Source: Monilinia fructicola (Eukaryota > Ascomycota > Leotiomycetes > Helotiales > Sclerotiniaceae). Taken from it: DNA of 64,000 nucleotides. Numbering within the stretch: the first letter of the stretch is position 1; the number at the start of each line of letters is the position of its first letter. Shown piece after piece: positions 61,162 through 64,000 of the stretch. The translations under genes were made by a program, and so were the position numbers. The notes under the pieces were generated by a model, which saw only the letters and a list, made by a program, of their open reading frames with translations, did no database searches and was not told the origin of the DNA. The stretch is from the NCBI GenBank assembly GCA_008692225.1, contig VICG01000013.1:930001-994000 (forward strand). Direction: 5' to 3'.

Positions 61162-62529
61162 TTTATACTATAAAAAAATCTTTAAAAGTTTGTAGTTTAA
61201 AGTTTTAATTTCATAATATTAACAATTTTATAAACTTGGACTTTTTTTTACTTATTACTAACAATCTTTTTGCACATTTTTATTATAAGATTTATATTAT
61301 TAATAAATTGAATATATAAATTTTATTAAGCTTTAATATTACTATTATAAAAGGTTAAGTTATTAATTTGAATAATTAATTAATAATATTACTTTAATAT
61401 ATAGGTTTGTAAATTAATATTTTTATACTGGCAAAGTTTGCTAAATATAAAATCCCTATTTTTGCTAAGGAAAAACTAATAATTTTACTTTATTTTTTAT
61501 ATTTTTGTTATTATTTTAAATAGAAAAAATAATGAATTTGTTCTACCAGAGTATAATATAATTTATAAACTTATATATCAAAACAATTTCAATTTTTTTG
61601 CATTTTTAGTATCTAGTACATATAAATTAGTTATAATTAAGAATTTTAATAATAAAAAAGTTATTATTTATAAGCATATTAAGTTTAAAGATATAATTAA
61701 TTCTAATACTTAAATAATAATAATTATAAATAATTTTTATATATATTATTTTATTCAAATATTAATTATTATATAGAGCTTTATTAAACATTTTTTAATT
61801 AAAGAATTATTAATAGTTATTATAATTATAATTTTATGGATTAATAAGATTTCTAAAAGTAATTTAGAAATTTCAAAATAGAAAATAATATTTTTAAATG
61901 ATATAATTGTTTTTAAAGATTTGTATTAATAATAAGGATTTTAAAAAATAATTATAATTAATTTTGTAATATAAAAAAATTATAAAGGATTTGTTAAGGT
62001 CTTTAAAAATAAAAAAATATATATTAATCTTTACAAGGATTAATAGAAAAAATTTAAGTCAAAAAAAGCTAAGGTTTATTTAGTTAATAGAATAAATTAA
62101 AAGTTTATTAATAAAATATTTAATTAGTTATATAAATAAAATCGGTTTAAATAAACTATAATGCTAATTTCCTTTAGTTTTTTTATTTTTTGTATTTATA
62201 AAAATATTGTGGATGAAAAAGAAATTATTAGCAAAAAAAATTATATTATTATAAATATTAGAATTTTAAACTAGATTGTTATCTTCAATATATACTTAAT
62301 CCCTATTTAAATAGATATTATTACAGTAATTGCTAATTGCCTATTTATTTTTATAATCAATTACATTAGTTTTTTTAACTAATAATATATTAAAAAGAAA
62401 TATTAAAAGTTTTTTACCATATTATTATATTATAATTAAAAAATATTTATATATATTATAATAAAATTTCAGAATTCTTTAATATATATTTAATATTAAA
62501 TTAACTCCATTTTTTGTATAAAACGAAAG

Positions 62530-62886
62530 TTTGCAAAAGTTTATATCAATAATATTATTATCTTCAATTACAGCTTTAAAAAGTATTTCAATTATTTCCA
62601 ACAAATATTTTATTGGTTAAAATAGTATTATATTGTTTTAAATCCAAAAAAATGTTTTTTCACTTACCCTTCAATTATATTTCTTAATTAAAAAATTAAT
62701 ACTTTTAGTTTAACTTTTATTATAAATAAACTAACAATTATTAAAACTTTAACTTTCCTACAAATCTTAAAGCAATTAAAGTATTATTTAAGTTTTATTA
62801 AATATTTACAACAATACATTTTTTATTATATAAAACTTTTTGTTATATTACAAAAACGAAAAATTAAATTAAACCAAATACTTTAA
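62530..62886 (+). pseudogene. Degraded Gypsy reverse transcriptase palm/thumb segment
   Basis: The frame reads FAKVYINNIIIFN at its start. This is the RT catalytic block with the YxDD box changed to YINN (codons at 62542-62553), both Asp codons having become Asn. Downstream the same frame keeps the Gypsy landmarks IVLNPKKCFF, YPS, LTFLQILKQL and YLQQYIFYYIKL, broken by in-frame stops. Confidence 0.8.
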
Positions 62887-64000
62887 AAATATAATAAAAA
62901 CAAAATTATTAAAATAAAACATTAGAAAAAAATAATCTTAATAAAATTCAAGGATATCACAAAAAAGGAAAAAGATTTATTTAATACGCTATAATATACC
63001 TTTAAAAAATTTATTATCTTATATCATATAAATTCAAAGAAAAGATTGTATATTAATATTAACATTTTAAAAAATAATATTAAAAATATAATCTACCACT
63101 TCAATATTAAGCTTCTAACCCAAAAATCGATAATACCTATTATATTTTTGTTTAAATTAATTATAATTATTAAATTTAATTATTAATTTATCAAATTGAA
63201 AATTATAAGTTTATACTAAATTATTAATAAAATCTAATATTTTATTAAATCCTCAAAACTACTAATTATTGTTTACATTAATTATTCTATCATTATTCAA
63301 ATAATAACCCAAACCTTAATAAATACTTTATTGTTAATTAAATTAAATTTATAATATTTCCAAAATTTTAAATACCTATCCAAATTTTAATTTGAAATAC
63401 AATATAAATTAGAACGGTTAAATATTGTATTAAATACTTTATCAAAACTTTATATTATTAATATTATAATTAATAAATAATAAAATTCTATAACCAAACC
63501 AATCTATAATACTAATTTAATAGAATTTTAAGGGTATCCTATAATTGTTTTGTAGATTAATAAAATTTGATTATAAAAGTTAAAATAGACTTATAATATA
63601 AATATTAGAATTTCTAATTTTATTAAATAAATTAAAGAAAATTTTAAGCTAAAAATCAATATTGTAAAATTACCCTTTAAATTTAGAAATAGAATACTTT
63701 ATACAAAAGCTAATTAAATTCATTTATAAGCTTGTATAATAATACCTAAATTACTAAAGGTTAAAGTTTTTAATTATATATATAATCAATTCAAATATTT
63801 TGATTATAACAAAATTCATAAAAGGGTTTTAGCCAATTTTTATGTTTTTAATATTTCAAAAAAGATCTAAGCTTATTTATATTATTATTACTAATGCAGG
63901 GTATCATTAACCCTATACCACCAACCTTATAATAACTTATAATCAATTTTAACCCCTTTACACATTTTTCATACAATCTCTATCAATTTTATATTTACTT

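Larger units (their letters stand above)
58796..64000 (+). mobile_element. RIP-degraded Gypsy-type LTR retrotransposon, truncated by the window end
   Basis: About 5.2 kb of very AT-rich DNA with no long open frame. In plus-strand translation, Gypsy pol features are still visible in the expected order: a protease-like block (61084-61161) and a reverse transcriptase block (62530-62886). Acidic and Gly codons are replaced by Asn, Lys, Ser or stops, the pattern of G-to-A change on the coding strand. The integrase would lie near or beyond 64000. I could not locate LTRs. The 5' boundary is approximate. Confidence 0.82.

Noticed and set aside
58796..64000. Mitochondrial DNA insertion as the cause of AT richness
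   Set aside because: Gypsy protease and reverse transcriptase remnants with G-to-A changes explain the block better.
1..64000. CRISPR array or prokaryotic defence system
   Set aside because: The window is eukaryotic nuclear DNA; the tandem repeats are microsatellites without unique spacers.

Overview
This is a nuclear window from a filamentous ascomycete (Pezizomycotina). The evidence is short spliceosomal introns of about 46-170 nt with GT/AG ends and CTAAC/CTGAC-type branch sites, tRNA genes with introns, fungus-specific families (Cdc11/Nud1 SIN scaffold, Mak5, Kcs1, GH54 arabinofuranosidase) and an AT-rich, RIP-like degraded Gypsy element at the right edge. A leotiomycete (Helotiales-type) genome seems most likely from gene style and intergenic texture, but that is inference.

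Layout. 0.3-4.2 kb: a FAD/NAD(P)-binding oxidoreductase and ALG2, both minus. 4.2-6.2 kb: gene-free, with an AT-rich inverted-repeat element. 6.2-7.0 kb: a crotonase-fold enoyl-CoA hydratase/isomerase (plus). 7.35-13.95 kb: a very long septation-initiation scaffold of the Cdc11/Nud1/SepK type (minus). 14.39-14.83 kb: a TA-flanked MITE. 16.6-20.4 kb: a large low-complexity protein of unknown function (plus). 20.4-24.4 kb: an SSR-rich spacer. 24.4-28.5 kb: inositol hexakisphosphate kinase KCS1 (plus). 30.0-32.4 kb: DEAD-box helicase MAK5 (minus), head-to-head with the tRNA 2'-O-methyltransferase TRM7 (plus, 32.6-33.9 kb). 34-37 kb: four intron-containing tRNA genes (Leu, Asn, two tandem Gly). 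37-42.4 kb: gene-poor. 42.4-44.25 kb: secreted GH54/CBM42 arabinofuranosidase. 45.6-46.4 kb: a five-TM membrane protein. 49.3-49.7 kb: a small Cys-containing protein. 52.95-56.6 kb: a copper-type P1B ATPase (1223 aa, intact). 57.9 kb: tRNA-Pro. 58.8-64 kb: RIP-degraded Gypsy pol.

Most genes are unrelated housekeeping functions: N-glycan assembly, ribosome biogenesis, tRNA modification, inositol pyrophosphate signalling and septation. GH54 and the copper pump are the lifestyle-related genes. No biosynthetic cluster is evident. The most pervasive oddity is that conserved proteins, including normally essential ones (ALG2, MAK5), change reading frame repeatedly at short homopolymers, usually as +1 base. 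The GH54 gene, the copper ATPase and the five-TM gene are clean. I read the breaks as probable assembly/consensus indels, not decay, but only read-level data can decide. I give gene spans across these breaks and do not call separate genes.
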